DNA of 64,000 bases from Marinobacterium arenosum (GCF_019795155.1 NZ_JAILYN010000009.1:59452-123451), one strand, 5' to 3'. Positions 45,518 through 56,620 are shown, counted from the stretch's first letter. Made by a program: numbers and translations. The notes: generated by a model from the sequence alone, not told the origin.

Positions 45518-47503
45518 CTATACCTGAAACCGGGCGATCAGCTCGCGCTGCTGCTGGGCGATATCCAGCAGGCCACCGCTGCTGGCGGAGACATTCTCGG
45601 CGCCGTGCGCGGTCTCGCCGGCGGCCTGGTTGATCTGCTCCAGCGCCCGGCTGACCTCCTCTACCGCCAGGTTCTGCTGGTTGGCGGCCTCGGCGATCTG
45701 GGTACTCATCCGGTGGATCTCGGCGATCACCCTGTTCATTTCGCTGAGCGCCTGCTGCGAGGTGCTGGCGTGTTCGACGCACTGCTGCGTCTGCTGGGCG
45801 CTCTGCTGCATCACGCCGACCACCTGTTGGATGCTGTTCTGCATGTTCTCCACCATCTGCTGGATCTCCTGGGTGGAGTTCTGGGTGCGGCTGGCCAGGC
45901 CGCGAACCTCGTCGGCGACCACCGCGAAGCCGCGACCGTGGTCGCCGGCGCGGGCCGCTTCGATGGCGGCATTCAATGCCAGCAGGTTGGTCTGCTCGGC
46001 AATCTCGCCGATGGTGTCGAGGATGGTGCCGATCTGGCGGCTGTACTGCTCCAACTGATCGCTGTGCTGCATCGCCGCGCTGATATCGCCGGCCTGCTGT
46101 TCGATGGCGCCGAGGGTGCGCTGGACATGGTTGTCCACGTCGACGCTGAGCCGTTCGCAGTGCTGCACCGCCTGCTGGGTGGTCTGGGCGTGGCCGTGCA
46201 CTTCGCTGACGGTGGAGGCCATCTCGGTGGCGGCCGAGGCGGTCAGCTCCAGCTGGCGACTCTGCTCGCCCATCGCGCTGGTGGTCTGGCGGCTGACCAC
46301 CGCGTTGCGTTCGGCCACCTCGGTCAGGTGGCCGGCGCCGTCGGCGATCTGGCGCAGCAGCCCACTGAGCTTGTCGACCACTTCGTTGAGGGCGTGGCCG
46401 AGCATGCCGAACTCATCGTTGCGCTGTTCATCGAAGGTCTGGCGCATGTCTCCCTGGGCAACCTGGGAGAGCTTGCCGAGCATTTCGTTCAGCGGCCGTG
46501 AGATGGTGCGTACGGTAATCACGCTGATCAGCAGCGCCAGCAGGGTGGCGCCGGCCAGCAGCAGGCCGATCAGCGTCTGGCTGATGCCGGCGGTACGGTC
46601 GGCCTGGCTGCGTGAATTGTCGGTCAGCTGGCGGGCGGTGGCGATAAAGGTCTCGGCGGCCTGGCGCGCCTGGGCCAGCTTGTTGCGGGTCTCGTCCAGC
46701 TGGCTTTGCAGGGCGTTGCCGGCCTGCCAGCTTTGCTGGTAGAGCGCCACCAGGCCGTCCTTGCCGTACAGGTGTTGGTTGATATCGCGGATCAGTACCT
46801 TGATCCGGTTGGCTTTCGGGTCGACCTCGGCGAACGTCTGCAGCGTTTTGGTCAGCTGGCCGTCGGCCTCCTGCAGCGATCTCTGCAGCGCCGGGAAGTC
46901 GCCTTTCTGCTGGAACAGCATCAGCTGGTCGCGGTGGGAGTTTAGGGTGCGCATCAGCGCGCGGGCGTGGACCGGGCCGTCGTTGTCGCCGGGCCGGGAC
47001 AGGTACTGCTGGCTCCAGGTGGCCAGCGAGCTGGTCTGGCGCTGGAAGCGGCTCTCCTTCTGCAGTACCCGCTGCTGTACCTTGATGCGCTCCTCGTGCA
47101 GCGCCATCACCCGCTCGGCGGCTGCCGCGAAGGCCTCCTGGCTGGTACCGCTCTGCTGCAGGCTGGCGGCCAGTTCCGGATGCTGCTGTGCCAGTGGCTG
47201 CAAGGCGTCCAGTTGGCCGGTAAAGGTGCTGAGTTGCTGCTGGAAACGGGCCTGCTCTACCTTTCGCTCCTTGTCGTCGAGCTGGTCGTCGGCGAGCACG
47301 TTGAGCAGCGCGATCTGAGCCTGCTGCAGCGCAATCATCTGGTTGAAGCTGCCCAGTGCGGTCGGTAGCGAGCTGTCGGTGATCTCGTGCAGTTTGCGGT
47401 TGATCTGCTCGGTGCCCCACAGGCCTCCGCCGCCGACCACCATGATAAACAGCACCAGCAGGGCAAAGCCCAGCGCGATTCTATGGGTAACCTTGACCAA
47501 CAT
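45518..47503 (-). CDS. Methyl-accepting chemotaxis protein
   Basis: A 661-residue transmembrane chemoreceptor. Membrane helix 1 at about 10-30, a long mostly helical periplasmic sensor to about 300, helix 2 ([20 protein letters not shown], about 312-331) and a HAMP domain ([20 protein letters not shown]). The cytoplasmic signalling domain has the conserved hairpin tip [20 protein letters not shown] and [15 protein letters not shown]. The C terminus ends in ARFQV with no CheR-binding pentapeptide. Ligand unknown. No che genes nearby. Confidence 0.94.
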   Translation of the reverse strand: MLVKVTHRIALGFALLVLFIMVVGGGGLWGTEQINRKLHEITDSSLPTALGSFNQMIALQQAQIALLNVLADDQLDDKERKVEQARFQQQLSTFTGQLDALQPLAQQHPELAASLQQSGTSQEAFAAAAERVMALHEERIKVQQRVLQKESRFQRQTSSLATWSQQYLSRPGDNDGPVHARALMRTLNSHRDQLMLFQQKGDFPALQRSLQEADGQLTKTLQTFAEVDPKANRIKVLIRDINQHLYGKDGLVALYQQSWQAGNALQSQLDETRNKLAQARQAAETFIATARQLTDNSRSQADRTAGISQTLIGLLLAGATLLALLISVITVRTISRPLNEMLGKLSQVAQGDMRQTFDEQRNDEFGMLGHALNEVVDKLSGLLRQIADGAGHLTEVAERNAVVSRQTTSAMGEQSRQLELTASAATEMASTVSEVHGHAQTTQQAVQHCERLSVDVDNHVQRTLGAIEQQAGDISAAMQHSDQLEQYSRQIGTILDTIGEIAEQTNLLALNAAIEAARAGDHGRGFAVVADEVRGLASRTQNSTQEIQQMVENMQNSIQQVVGVMQQSAQQTQQCVEHASTSQQALSEMNRVIAEIHRMSTQIAEAANQQNLAVEEVSRALEQINQAAGETAHGAENVSASSGGLLDIAQQQRELIARFQV

Positions 47504-47652
47504 CCGGCGCGTCCCCTTGTTGTCCGTCTTATTGTTATTTTCGCTCTACGCTAAGCGGTGGGGAGCGTCAGTTCAATCCGCCTGGGCCGCTGGCTCCAAC
47601 GATTGTTTTGCTCTGGCTCCACTGGCCGGCGCCGGACGTCGGCGGCGAAGAT

Positions 47653-48120
47653 TCAGGGGCGGTATTGGCTCAGCAGACGGCGGATCACGGCGCCGACATA
47701 GTCACCGATCTCCGGGCATTTGCTGGCCCTGGGGCCGGCCACGTTCAGGGTGCTGAGGCTGTGCGCTTCGACAAAGCCCTCCAGCGCGCCGGCGGCGCTT
47801 TCCGGGCTGACCAGGCTGATATCGATCAGCTTGCAGGGTTTGTCCATCTCCAGACAGCATTGCAATGTGTAGGCGGTGCCGCCGGAGGGGCTGTCCTGGT
47901 AGAACACCACGGTGCCGTCGGCGGTTTCCACGTTAAGCCAGGTGCGGGTGGCCTCGTCGCCGTCACATTCGCTCAGCGGGTAGCGCGGATCGATATGGCC
48001 GTCCTCCGCCAGTCGCGCCTGCGGGCACCAGCCGCCGCAGGGGAAATCCAGCTCGAGGGCGGCATCGAGCGCCGCCCGGTCGGCGCCGGTTTGGCCGCCG
48101 GAGAGTATTTTTTTCAGCAT
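47653..48120 (-). CDS. YpsA-like Rossmann protein (putative molybdenum carrier family)
   Basis: 155 residues. The opening ILSGGQTGADRAALDAALEL followed by GGWCPQARLAEDG is the signature of the putative molybdenum-carrier/YpsA family, related to LOG-type nucleotide-binding proteins. DSPSGGTAYTLQCCLEM and LNVAGPRASKCPEIGDYV follow. Probably binds a nucleotide or derivative; the molybdenum link is by family name only. Monocistronic between the chemoreceptor and epmB. Confidence 0.82.
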   Translation of the reverse strand: MLKKILSGGQTGADRAALDAALELDFPCGGWCPQARLAEDGHIDPRYPLSECDGDEATRTWLNVETADGTVVFYQDSPSGGTAYTLQCCLEMDKPCKLIDISLVSPESAAGALEGFVEAHSLSTLNVAGPRASKCPEIGDYVGAVIRRLLSQYRP

Positions 48121-48253
48121 GGTCCGCTCCCTGTCGCTGTTACTGCCCTCTGCAGTGTAGGCGTTGATAGGGCGGCGGGGGAGCGGGCTGGGGCCGGCAG
48201 TGATTACACTTTGGTCGCGTACTTGGGCCGCGTACCTTGGTTGCGTAGCCGGG

Positions 48254-49273
48254 TCAGATCAGCAGGGTCTTGGACGGCTCGCCGGGGATTTCGCGGGCCA
48301 ATTTGGGCACCAGATAGCCGGGCAGCTGGCGCTGCAGCTGGTCGAACAGCTTGCGGGCCTGGTCATCGCTGACATCGAAGTGGGCGCTACCGGCCACCGG
48401 GTCGAGCACGAACAGGTAGTAGGGCAGTACGCCGGCATCGAACAGGGTTTCGCTGAGTGTCTTCAGCGCCTCGACCGAGTCGTTGACCCCCTTCAACAGC
48501 ACCGCCTGGTTCAGTACCGGTACCCGTGCCTGCCGCAGCGGCTGCAGCGCTTCGCTCAGTACCGCGTCGATCTCGTTGGCGTGGTTGGCGTGCAGTACCA
48601 GGATCGGCTTGAGCCGGGTGCCGGTCAGCGCGGCGATCAGTTGGTCGGTGATCCGCTGCGGGATCACCACCGGCAGCCGGCTGTGGAAGCGTACCCGGCG
48701 CAGGTGCGCAATGGCGGCCAGCTCGTTCAGCATCCGGGCGATGCGGCCATCCGGCGCGGCTAGTGGATCGCCACCGGAGAACAGCACTTCGTGGATGCTG
48801 TCGTCGGCTGCGATGTAATCGAGAATCCGTTGCCACTGGTCCGGCCCCAGCCGGTTCTCCTGATAGGGGAAGTGGCGCCGGAAGCAGTAGCGACAGTTGA
48901 TGGCGCAGGCGCTGGTGGTGATCAGCAGTACCCGCCCCCGGTATTTGTGGATAAGGCCGTCATGCGGGTTGTTCTGCATCTCGGCCAGCGGGTCGGTGAC
49001 AAAACCCGGCACCGGCTGCAGCTCGGCATCCAGCGGCAACACCTGCTTCAGCAGCGGGTCCTGCAGATCGCCCTTGCGCATCCGCTCGATAAACGGCATC
49101 GGTACCCGCAGCGGGAACTGCTCGGCGGCGCGCCGGGCCGATTCGACCAGCTCGACCGGGAGTTCCAGTAGCCGGATCAGTTCGGCCGGGTCGCTGATGG
49201 CGGAGGAGAGAAGTTGCTGCCAACGGGCGGTGGGTATCTGCATATCGGTGTCATCGGCTGGGTTGGCGCGCAT
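48254..49273 (-). CDS. epmB: EF-P beta-lysylation protein EpmB (lysine 2,3-aminomutase family)
   Basis: Radical-SAM/PLP enzyme converting (S)-alpha-lysine to (R)-beta-lysine for EF-P modification. 339 residues from the ATG at 49273; 49243 is also possible. The CxxxCxxC cluster is CAINCRYCFRRHFPY, followed by FSGGDPLAAPDG and the C-terminal YYLFVLDPVAGSAHF and KLAREIPGEPSKT. Divergent from efp, with epmA just downstream of efp, so the whole pathway is here. Confidence 0.95.
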   Translation of the reverse strand: MRANPADDTDMQIPTARWQQLLSSAISDPAELIRLLELPVELVESARRAAEQFPLRVPMPFIERMRKGDLQDPLLKQVLPLDAELQPVPGFVTDPLAEMQNNPHDGLIHKYRGRVLLITTSACAINCRYCFRRHFPYQENRLGPDQWQRILDYIAADDSIHEVLFSGGDPLAAPDGRIARMLNELAAIAHLRRVRFHSRLPVVIPQRITDQLIAALTGTRLKPILVLHANHANEIDAVLSEALQPLRQARVPVLNQAVLLKGVNDSVEALKTLSETLFDAGVLPYYLFVLDPVAGSAHFDVSDDQARKLFDQLQRQLPGYLVPKLAREIPGEPSKTLLI

Positions 49274-49428
49274 TGTTGCCCTGTGCCGGCGGACTGTCAA
49301 TTTCCCTGTCGGGGGTATCGGTCGAGCGCCGATTTTGCGGCGTCGTCGCATTGCAGTAGAATAACCGCCATCCCGGCCGGCCCGCGGTGGCGGTCGGCCC
49401 GCACCTGTTAAGTGGATTTGAAATCAAT

Positions 49429-49992
49429 ATGGCAAACTACTCTTCCAACCAGTTCAAAAACGGCCTGAAGGTGATGATCGACGGCGATCCCTGCACCATG
49501 GTCGACGTGGAATTCGTTAAACCGGGTAAAGGTCAGGCGTTTACCCGCGTTAAACTGCGCAACCTGCTGACCGGCCGTATCTGGGAGCGTACCTTCAAGT
49601 CCGGCGACAGCGTCGAAGGCGCCGACGTGATGGATACCGATATGGAATACTCCTATTACGACGGCGAGCTGTGGTACTTCATGGACCCGAGCACCTTCGA
49701 GCAGTACGGTGCCGACGAGAACGCCGTGGCCGACGCCAAGAAGTGGCTCAAAGAGCAGGACAAGGTGATGGTCACCCTGTTCAACGGCAACCCGATCTCC
49801 GTTACTCCGGCCAACTTCGTCGAGCTGGAAGTGGTTGAAACCGATCCGGGCCTGAAAGGCGATACCGCCCAGGGCGGCTCCAAGCCGGCGACCCTGAGCA
49901 CCGGTGCCGTGGTTCGCGTACCGCTGTTCATCAACCAGGGCGAAATCCTGAAGATCGACACCCGTACCGGCGAATACGTCTCCCGCGCTTGA
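49429..49992 (+). CDS. efp: Translation elongation factor P
   Basis: Relieves ribosome stalling at polyproline. 187 residues from [20 protein letters not shown]. The modification site is Lys34 in [12 protein letters not shown], the Lys-type loop that EpmA/EpmB beta-lysylate. Three beta-barrel domains are expected, ending with [20 protein letters not shown]. Start chosen to match the family; 14 upstream codons are in frame but unlike EF-P. A terminator follows at 50024. Confidence 0.97.
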   Translation: MANYSSNQFKNGLKVMIDGDPCTMVDVEFVKPGKGQAFTRVKLRNLLTGRIWERTFKSGDSVEGADVMDTDMEYSYYDGELWYFMDPSTFEQYGADENAVADAKKWLKEQDKVMVTLFNGNPISVTPANFVELEVVETDPGLKGDTAQGGSKPATLSTGAVVRVPLFINQGEILKIDTRTGEYVSRA

Positions 49993-50023
49993 TTCCGCGA
50001 CGGACTCAATAACGCGTTCTGAA

Positions 50024-50049
50024 AACGGCAGCCACGGCTGCCGTTTTTC
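50024..50049 (+). terminator. Rho-independent terminator after efp
   Basis: ACGGCAGC and GCTGCCGT around a CAC loop, followed by TTTTTCGTTGTTTTTG. Confidence 0.85.
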
Positions 50050-50141
50050 GTTGTTTTTGTTTTCTTTAATTTTTCTATGGTTTCGCTTCACTCGAAGCAT
50101 CCTGAGCCGACAAATCCCGCACGCCGGGCAGAGAGGTAGCT

Positions 50142-51113
50142 GTGAATAGCGATTGGCAACCGACCGCATCGATCGACAACCTGCGCCGTCGGGCCGGCAT
50201 CGTAGCCGATATCCGGCGCTTCTTCGCCGAACGCAGTGTGCTGGAGGTGGATATGCCGGTGATGTCGCACTGCGCGGTCAGCGACCCCTTTATCGACAGC
50301 ATCGAGGTGGCCTACCGCGCCTACCCGCAGGCCGAAGCAGAGACGCTCTACCTGCAGAGCTCGCCGGAATACGCCATGAAGCGGCTGCTGGCGGCCGGTA
50401 GCGGGGCGATCTACCAGCTCGGTAAGGCGTTCCGCAACGGCGAAGTGGGCCAGCGCCACAATCCTGAATTCTGCATGCTGGAGTGGTACCGGCCCGGTTT
50501 CGACGACCAGCGGCTGATGGATGAGGTGGCGGCGCTGGTGGAGCCGATCCTCGGCCTGCCGCCGATCGAGCGGATCAGCTACGGTGAGCTGTTCGAGCGG
50601 TACCTGCAGATCGACCCGCACCGCGCCACCGCTACCGAGCTGGCCGCCGAGGCCCGACGTCACCTGGATGTTCAGATGGACGACGAGGACCCGGACAGCT
50701 GGCTGAACCTGCTGATGTCGCACGTGATCGAGCCGCGACTGGCCGAGCGCGGTGCGCTGTTCGTCTGCGACTATCCGGCCTCCCAGGCGGCATTGGCCCA
50801 GGTTCGCAAGGATCACAAAGGGCGGCCGGTGGCGGCCCGTTTCGAATTGTTCGTCAACGGTATCGAGCTGGCAAACGGTTACCACGAGCTGACCGATGCC
50901 GCCGAGCAGCAACGCCGGTTGGAGGCCGACCAGCGCCAGCGTGCGGCCCTGGATCTGCCGCAGCGACCGCTGGAGATGCGGTTGGTGGCGGCGCTGCAAC
51001 AGGGGCTGCCGGACTGTGCCGGTGTCGCCCTGGGGGTGGACAGGCTGGTGATGCTGGCGTTGAATACGGAACAGATAGGTGACGTGATCGCCTTCCCCTA
51101 CCCCCGCGCCTGA
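50142..51113 (+). CDS. epmA: EF-P lysine aminoacylase EpmA (GenX/PoxA)
   Basis: Truncated class II lysyl-tRNA synthetase paralogue that ligates beta-lysine to EF-P Lys34. 323 residues, GTG start after GAGAGG. Motif 2 region IYQLGKAFRNGE and HNPEFCMLEWYR, and motif 3 GVALGVDRLVMLAL. It lacks the N-terminal anticodon-binding domain, as EpmA should. Downstream of efp and opposite epmB. Confidence 0.96.
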   Translation: MNSDWQPTASIDNLRRRAGIVADIRRFFAERSVLEVDMPVMSHCAVSDPFIDSIEVAYRAYPQAEAETLYLQSSPEYAMKRLLAAGSGAIYQLGKAFRNGEVGQRHNPEFCMLEWYRPGFDDQRLMDEVAALVEPILGLPPIERISYGELFERYLQIDPHRATATELAAEARRHLDVQMDDEDPDSWLNLLMSHVIEPRLAERGALFVCDYPASQAALAQVRKDHKGRPVAARFELFVNGIELANGYHELTDAAEQQRRLEADQRQRAALDLPQRPLEMRLVAALQQGLPDCAGVALGVDRLVMLALNTEQIGDVIAFPYPRA

Positions 51114-51131
51114 TCATGGACGAGGTATGCA

Positions 51132-52133
51132 ATGGAACTGCAGGTCGTAACCGAACGCTCGCTCTGGCTGTCGCTGACGGTCAGCTTCATCGCTGCTGTC
51201 GCAGTGGTGCTGCTTGGTATCTATGCCGAAGTTGACCAGGCGTCGCCGCTGGCCCGAATCGGCCTGCTACTGGGTACGGTGCCGCTGGCCACGCTGCTGT
51301 TCGCGCTCGGTTCCGGGCCGGTGCGTGCCTTTGTCACCGAGCGCTTCAACAAGCCGGCGGCGGCCCAGCAGGCGGCCGGCCTGCTGGCGCTCTGCCTGGC
51401 GCTGACCGGTATCGGCAGCGGCTTCGACCCCTATTTCTGGCTGCTGATGTGCGGCCTGTTCGCCGGGCTATTGCTCGGCATGCGCCGGCTCAAGCAGCAG
51501 CAGGTCGGCTGGCTCGACCTGCTGGCCTGGTTGGCGCTGTTGATCCCGTTCGATTACCGGCTGACCTCGCAGCAGTGGTTCGGTGCGCCCGGCTTCGCCT
51601 ATGTCTGGTGGTCGATTGCGGTCAGCGTGCTGCTGTTGCTGGTGTGGCGGGAAAGTCGCCGGCTGCCCGGGCTGAACATGTGGCTGGTGCCGCAATGGCG
51701 TGACCTGCTGATCGGTTTCGGCGTTGCCGCGGCGGCTCTGCTGGTGCTGGTGCCGCTCGGCCTGGCATTCGGCTTCCTGCACTGGAATCCACCGGCTACC
51801 GTGGATATCGGCAGGGCGCTGGGCCTGTTTGTTGGTCTCTTCGTCAGCGTGGCGATCCCGGAGGAGCTGTTCTTCCGAGGCGTGTTGATGATGGGACTGA
51901 TTCAGCTGACCGGCCGGCCGCTGCTGGCGATACTGCTGTCATCGCTGGCGTTCGGCATCTTCCACTGGAACCGGGTCGATACCCTGCAGCTGCAGCTGGC
52001 CTACTGCGCCCTGGCGACCATCGCCGGGCTGGCCTACGCCTACGCCTACCGCAAGAGCCGCAACAACCTGCTGGCGCCGGTATTGACCCACAGCGCGGTG
52101 GACTGGGTCTGGAAGATGTTTTTTATAGCCTGA
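51132..52133 (+). CDS. CPBP-family intramembrane metalloprotease
   Basis: 333 residues, about nine membrane helices. The CPBP/Abi motifs are present: EELFFRG with Glu244-Glu245 and Arg249, then FGIFHWNR and NLLAPVLTHSAVDWVW. Family members are glutamic-type intramembrane proteases or have immunity-type roles. The N-terminal half (about 1-180) is extra membrane sequence. GACGAGGTATGC precedes the ATG. Follows epmA by 18 bases, possibly cotranscribed. Substrate unknown. Confidence 0.87.
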   Translation: MELQVVTERSLWLSLTVSFIAAVAVVLLGIYAEVDQASPLARIGLLLGTVPLATLLFALGSGPVRAFVTERFNKPAAAQQAAGLLALCLALTGIGSGFDPYFWLLMCGLFAGLLLGMRRLKQQQVGWLDLLAWLALLIPFDYRLTSQQWFGAPGFAYVWWSIAVSVLLLLVWRESRRLPGLNMWLVPQWRDLLIGFGVAAAALLVLVPLGLAFGFLHWNPPATVDIGRALGLFVGLFVSVAIPEELFFRGVLMMGLIQLTGRPLLAILLSSLAFGIFHWNRVDTLQLQLAYCALATIAGLAYAYAYRKSRNNLLAPVLTHSAVDWVWKMFFIA

Positions 52134-52218
52134 TTTTACTTCCAGTAATCCGTGCAGTGGCCTGCCGCCGGATTGGCAGCAGGCATGCCGAGCCACTGAA
52201 ATCTGTTTATTCAAAATA

Positions 52219-53376
52219 TTAAGCCGGCAACTGCTTCAGCATCGCCTGGCGGATTCGGCTGATCGCCTCCTGCACCATCTCGAACGGGCAGCCGAAGTTC
52301 AGCCGCATGAACTGGTCGTTGCCGAAATCCCGCCCCGGCGACATGCCGACGCCGGCCTGCTCGAAGAAGTGGGCCGGGTTCTCCAGCTTGGCCGCCGATA
52401 CGTCGATCCAGGCCAGGTAGGTGGCTTCGATCGGTTGCAGGCTCAGGCCGGGGATCTTGTTGATCTCCTCCACCAGGTAATCGCGGTTGCGGCGCAAGTA
52501 CGACAACTGCTTCTGGTTCCAGTCGTCGCCGTCGCGGTAGGCGGCGATGGCGGCGGTGTAGCCGAGCAGGTTGACGTCCGGCACGATCCCCTTGCGAACA
52601 TCCTTGAAGCGCTTGCGCAGCTGCTTGTCGGCGATGATCGCGAACGAGCAGCCCAGGCCGGCGATATTGAAGGTCTTGCTCGGCGCCATCAGGGTGATGG
52701 TGCGGGCGGCGATCTCCGGGTTCAGCGAGGCCAGCGGGATATGTTCGAGGCCCGGTTCCAGGATCAGGTCGCAGTGGATCTCGTCGGAGCAGACCTGGAG
52801 GTCGTGACGCTGCACGATCTCGGCCAGTCGTTCCAGCTCCTCACGGCGATACAGGGTGCCGCCCGGATTCTGCGGGTTGCAGAACAGCAGTAGCCGGGTG
52901 TCCGCGGTGATCGACTGCTCCAGCGCGTCGAGATCCAGCAGCCAGCGCTGCTCGACGAGTTTCATCGGCACGCTGACCAGGCTGCGCTCGGACAGCAGCG
53001 GCGATGACATGAACGGCGGATAGATCGGCTTCGGCGACAGCACCGCCGAGCCGCTGTTGCCGACGCTGCGGCAGGCCAGATTCAGGCCGCACACCAGACC
53101 GGGCAGCCAGACCAGCCAGTCGGCCTCGATCTGCCAGCCGTACAACCGCTGCATCCGCTCGATCACCAGCCGGGTCAGCTCCTCCGGGGTGTTGGTGTAG
53201 CCGAACACGCCGTGGTCGATCCGCTGATGCAGTGCTTCGATCACCGCCGGCGGGGCCATGAAGTCGGTATCGGCCACCCACATCGGCAGCACGTTGCTGT
53301 CGCGGTAGCGTTCCCACTTCTGGCTGGACGTGGCGCGGCGGTCGATCGGGGCGTCGAAGTTCTTGCTGGCAGTCAT
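52219..53376 (-). CDS. PatB/MalY-type PLP-dependent C-S lyase
   Basis: Fold-type I PLP enzyme, 385 residues from the ATG at 53376 ([20 protein letters not shown]). PLP lysine at Lys234 in [49 protein letters not shown] and [10 protein letters not shown] are typical of cystathionine beta-lyase-like PatB/MalY proteins rather than plain aminotransferases. Probably releases thiols from cysteine conjugates. A 38-codon upstream extension is open but not family-like. Confidence 0.88.
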   Translation of the reverse strand: MTASKNFDAPIDRRATSSQKWERYRDSNVLPMWVADTDFMAPPAVIEALHQRIDHGVFGYTNTPEELTRLVIERMQRLYGWQIEADWLVWLPGLVCGLNLACRSVGNSGSAVLSPKPIYPPFMSSPLLSERSLVSVPMKLVEQRWLLDLDALEQSITADTRLLLFCNPQNPGGTLYRREELERLAEIVQRHDLQVCSDEIHCDLILEPGLEHIPLASLNPEIAARTITLMAPSKTFNIAGLGCSFAIIADKQLRKRFKDVRKGIVPDVNLLGYTAAIAAYRDGDDWNQKQLSYLRRNRDYLVEEINKIPGLSLQPIEATYLAWIDVSAAKLENPAHFFEQAGVGMSPGRDFGNDQFMRLNFGCPFEMVQEAISRIRQAMLKQLPA

Positions 53377-53638
53377 TGCAATCGGGTCTCCATCCGGCAG
53401 GGCGCTGAACGCCGGCCCTGGGGTATTGGCTGAATACAGGGCCATTGTAGACGGAGCGGGTCGCGGTACGTCAATGACCGTCGGCAACAAAGGTTGGTGC
53501 TACTGCAACGGCCGCACGGGCAGTGTAGAATCCCGGTATCCCATCTTGATTGCCGTCGGACGCGACGACGGTGCCAGAACAATTAGAATGATCGAGCGAT
53601 GCCCGCCGGCGTCGCCTCCCAGGTATGGAGTACCCGAC

Positions 53639-55180
53639 ATGAGCGACAACAACCGCGTCATTATTTTCGATACCACCTTGCGTGACGGCGAGCAGAGCCC
53701 GGGTGCGTCCATGACCCGGGATGAGAAGCTACGCGTTGCCAAGCAGCTGGAGAAGATGCGCGTCGACGTTATCGAGGCCGGCTTCGCGATCGCCAGCCCG
53801 GGCGACTTCGAGTCGGTCAAGGCGATCGCCGACAGCGTCAAGGACAGCCGGGTCTGCTCGCTGTCCCGTGCGCTGGATGCCGATATCGACCGCGCCGGCG
53901 AAGCGCTGGCCAACGCTAACGCCGGCCGCATCCATACCTTCATCGCCACCTCGCCGATCCACATGGAATACAAGCTGCAGATGACCCCGGACAAGGTGGT
54001 CGAGCAGGCGGTCCATGCGGTCAAGCGGGCCCGTAACCTGATCGACGACGTCGAGTTCTCGCTGGAGGACGCCAGCCGCTCGGAACTGGATTTCATGTGC
54101 CGTATCATCGAGCAGGTGATCGACGCCGGCGCCCGCACCATCAACATCCCGGATACCGTCGGTTACGCGGTGCCGGAGGAGTTCGGCCACACCATCGGCC
54201 AGCTGATCCAGCGCATTCCGAACGCCGACAAGGCGATCTTCTCAGTGCACTGCCATAACGACCTCGGCCTGGCGGTGGCCAACTCGCTGGCGGCGGTCAG
54301 CGCCGGCGCCCGCCAGGTGGAATGTACCATCAACGGTCTCGGCGAACGGGCCGGCAACGCCTCGCTGGAGGAGATCGTGATGGCGCTGCGCACCCGCAAG
54401 GATATCCTCGGCCTGGAGACCGGCATCGACACCACCCAGATCGTACCGGCCTCAAAGCTGATCGCCAGCGTGACCGGTTTCCCGGTGCAGCCGAACAAGG
54501 CGATCGTCGGCGCCAACGCCTTCGCGCACGAGTCCGGTATCCACCAGGACGGGGTGCTGAAGCACCGCGAAACCTACGAGATCATGACCGCCCAGGACGT
54601 CGGCTGGAATGCCAACCGGATGGTGATGGGCAAGCACTCCGGTCGCGCCGCGTTCCGCAGCCGGCTGGAGGAACTGGGTACCAGCTTCGCCACCGATGCC
54701 GAGCTGAACAGCGCCTTCGCCCGCTTCAAGGAACTGGCTGATAAGAAACATGAGATCTTCGACGAAGACCTGGTGGCGCTGGTCAGCGATACCCGCGCCG
54801 AAGCGGCTAACGAAACCTTCAAGCTGGTCAGCCTGTCGGTCACCTCGCAGACCGGCGAAACCCCGGTGGCTACGGTGACGGTCAATATCAACGGCCACGA
54901 GGAGCAGGCGGAAGCGGCCGGTTCCGGTCCGGTGGATGCCGCCTTCAAGGCGATCGAAGCGATCGCCCAGTCCGACGCGATGCTGCAGCTGTATTCGGTC
55001 AATGCGATCACCGAAGGTACCGATTCCCAGGGCGAGGTGACCGTACGGCTGGAGAAATCCGGCCGGATCGTCAACGGCCTGGGGGCAGATACCGACATCA
55101 TCATCGCATCGGCCAAGGCCTATATCCATGCGCTGAACATGCTGCACGCCAATGTGCAGAAAGCGCACCCGCAGGTTTGA
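53639..55180 (+). CDS. leuA: 2-isopropylmalate synthase, short form (LeuA type 1)
   Basis: 513 residues from [20 protein letters not shown] at 53639; the open frame continues about 100 codons upstream but that part is unlike LeuA. Catalytic barrel motifs [15 protein letters not shown] and [16 protein letters not shown], then [19 protein letters not shown], and a C-terminal LeuA dimer/regulatory domain (about 385-505). Same reaction as the long-form enzyme at 8813 but a separate subfamily. Citramalate synthase activity is an alternative for one of the two. Confidence 0.93.
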   Translation: MSDNNRVIIFDTTLRDGEQSPGASMTRDEKLRVAKQLEKMRVDVIEAGFAIASPGDFESVKAIADSVKDSRVCSLSRALDADIDRAGEALANANAGRIHTFIATSPIHMEYKLQMTPDKVVEQAVHAVKRARNLIDDVEFSLEDASRSELDFMCRIIEQVIDAGARTINIPDTVGYAVPEEFGHTIGQLIQRIPNADKAIFSVHCHNDLGLAVANSLAAVSAGARQVECTINGLGERAGNASLEEIVMALRTRKDILGLETGIDTTQIVPASKLIASVTGFPVQPNKAIVGANAFAHESGIHQDGVLKHRETYEIMTAQDVGWNANRMVMGKHSGRAAFRSRLEELGTSFATDAELNSAFARFKELADKKHEIFDEDLVALVSDTRAEAANETFKLVSLSVTSQTGETPVATVTVNINGHEEQAEAAGSGPVDAAFKAIEAIAQSDAMLQLYSVNAITEGTDSQGEVTVRLEKSGRIVNGLGADTDIIIASAKAYIHALNMLHANVQKAHPQV

Positions 55181-55227
55181 TGGTTTTCGATGGTTAACCG
55201 GCACGTAGTGGCAGCAGGGCAGGCAGC

Positions 55228-56088
55228 ATGATCGACCAGCAGCGGCGTCACCAGTACCTGGAGGCGTTGGGTATCAGCAGTTGGCTGCCCACCCGGGCGT
55301 TGCCGGCGGCGGCGCCCTCGGACGACTGGGTGTGGGATTTCCGCTACCCGGCGCCGGAGATTCCGTTTGCCGACGGCGTGCCTGAACCGGCCGACATGCC
55401 CCGGCAGGGGGCGCGACCGGATCAATCGCCAGCCAGTGTGCCGCGAGGCCCGGTGCCGGCGGCGGCAAAGGCCGCGGCCGAGCAGGCGCGGGCGGCGATC
55501 AATAACAGCCTGTCGGGCGATGCGCCGGTGGCTGCGAAACCTCAGCCGAAACCGAGCGTCGCCGCCGAGCCGATGCCGACATCCCGACCGTCACCGAAAC
55601 CGGCCGAGATTCCGCGTTTCCGATTGGCCTTCGTGGCGATCGGCGACACCCTGTTGGTCGATTCGGTACCCCCGGCGGCGGCCAGCGATTTCAGCAGCTC
55701 GCAGCGCCGGCTGTTGTGCAATATCGCCGCTTACCTGGGGCCGCGTATCAAGCAGTGCCCGGAACCGGCACTGCTGCCCTGGCCGATGCTGGCCAACAGT
55801 TCGCTCGACCAGAGCCGACCTCAGGCGGTGGCGGCGGTACAGCACAAGCTGAACCGGCTGGGCCGCGAACATCAGATCGGCCGCATACTGCTGTTGGGCC
55901 AGGCGGCGGCGCAGATGGCGCTGGACCGCGAGGAACCGATAGACGAGCTGCGTGGCATCGCCTTTACCGTCGCCGGCGGCGCCAAAGCGGTCGCCACCCG
56001 CAGCCTGACCGAGGCGTTGCAGTTGCCGGAGATCAAGGCCGAGATCTGGCAGGATCTGCAGGTACTGCGCAAGGCTACTACCGGATGA
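55228..56088 (+). CDS. Conserved hypothetical protein upstream of rimI
   Basis: 286 residues. Starts MIDQQRRHQYLEALGISSWL, then has a Pro/Ala-rich linker (about 55-130) and a C-terminal alpha/beta domain (FRLAFVAIGDTLLVDSVPPA, RLLCNIAAYLGPRI, IGRILLLGQAAAQMAL). The C-terminal part recalls uracil-DNA-glycosylase-like folds but active-site motifs are not evident. Its TGA overlaps the rimI ATG (GGATGA), so translation is coupled. Function unknown. Confidence 0.75.
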   Translation: MIDQQRRHQYLEALGISSWLPTRALPAAAPSDDWVWDFRYPAPEIPFADGVPEPADMPRQGARPDQSPASVPRGPVPAAAKAAAEQARAAINNSLSGDAPVAAKPQPKPSVAAEPMPTSRPSPKPAEIPRFRLAFVAIGDTLLVDSVPPAAASDFSSSQRRLLCNIAAYLGPRIKQCPEPALLPWPMLANSSLDQSRPQAVAAVQHKLNRLGREHQIGRILLLGQAAAQMALDREEPIDELRGIAFTVAGGAKAVATRSLTEALQLPEIKAEIWQDLQVLRKATTG

Positions 56089-56534
56089 CCAGCGTACGCA
56101 CCCTGGATGGCAGTGCGCTGCCCCAGTTGCGCGCGTTACAGCAACGCTGTTTCGACGAGTTCTGGAGCGAACCGCATTGGCGCGCGCAGATCGAACAACC
56201 CCGTAACCGGTTGCTCGGTATCGCGTGCGATGCACAATTAGTGGGCTATGCGCTGTTCAGTACTGTGCTGGATGAGGCGGAACTGTTGCAGGTCGCCATC
56301 GATCCGGCCTGGCGGCGACGCGGTCTGGCGCAGCGGTTGCTACAGCAGGCACAGGCCGAGCTGGCGCGGCAGGGAATGGCCCGGCTGCTGCTGGAGGTGC
56401 GGGTGTCCAATGAGTCGGCGGTGCAGCTGTATCGTCGGCTGGGCTTCAGTGAGGACGGACGCCGGCGCGATTACTATCCCACCGCGACTGGGCGTGAGGA
56501 TGCGCTGCTGATGAGCTGCCCGCTGACCGAGTAG
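56085..56534 (+). CDS. rimI: Ribosomal protein S18-alanine N-acetyltransferase RimI
   Basis: 149-residue GNAT enzyme. The acetyl-CoA-binding signature is RRRGLAQRLLQQA (about 75-87), followed by ARLLLEVRVSNESAVQLYRR and LGFSEDGRRRDYYP, the RimI-type ending. Acetylates ribosomal S18 in E. coli. Start chosen by the four-base overlap with the upstream gene. Confidence 0.88.
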   Translation: MTSVRTLDGSALPQLRALQQRCFDEFWSEPHWRAQIEQPRNRLLGIACDAQLVGYALFSTVLDEAELLQVAIDPAWRRRGLAQRLLQQAQAELARQGMARLLLEVRVSNESAVQLYRRLGFSEDGRRRDYYPTATGREDALLMSCPLTE

Positions 56535-56620
56535 AGGGGCTGTTCCTGTCGGCCAGCGAAAATTTTTCGTTTAATGCCGGTGGATAGTGTTTTACGGCTG
56601 TTGGAAAAAGCGAGTTTTTG

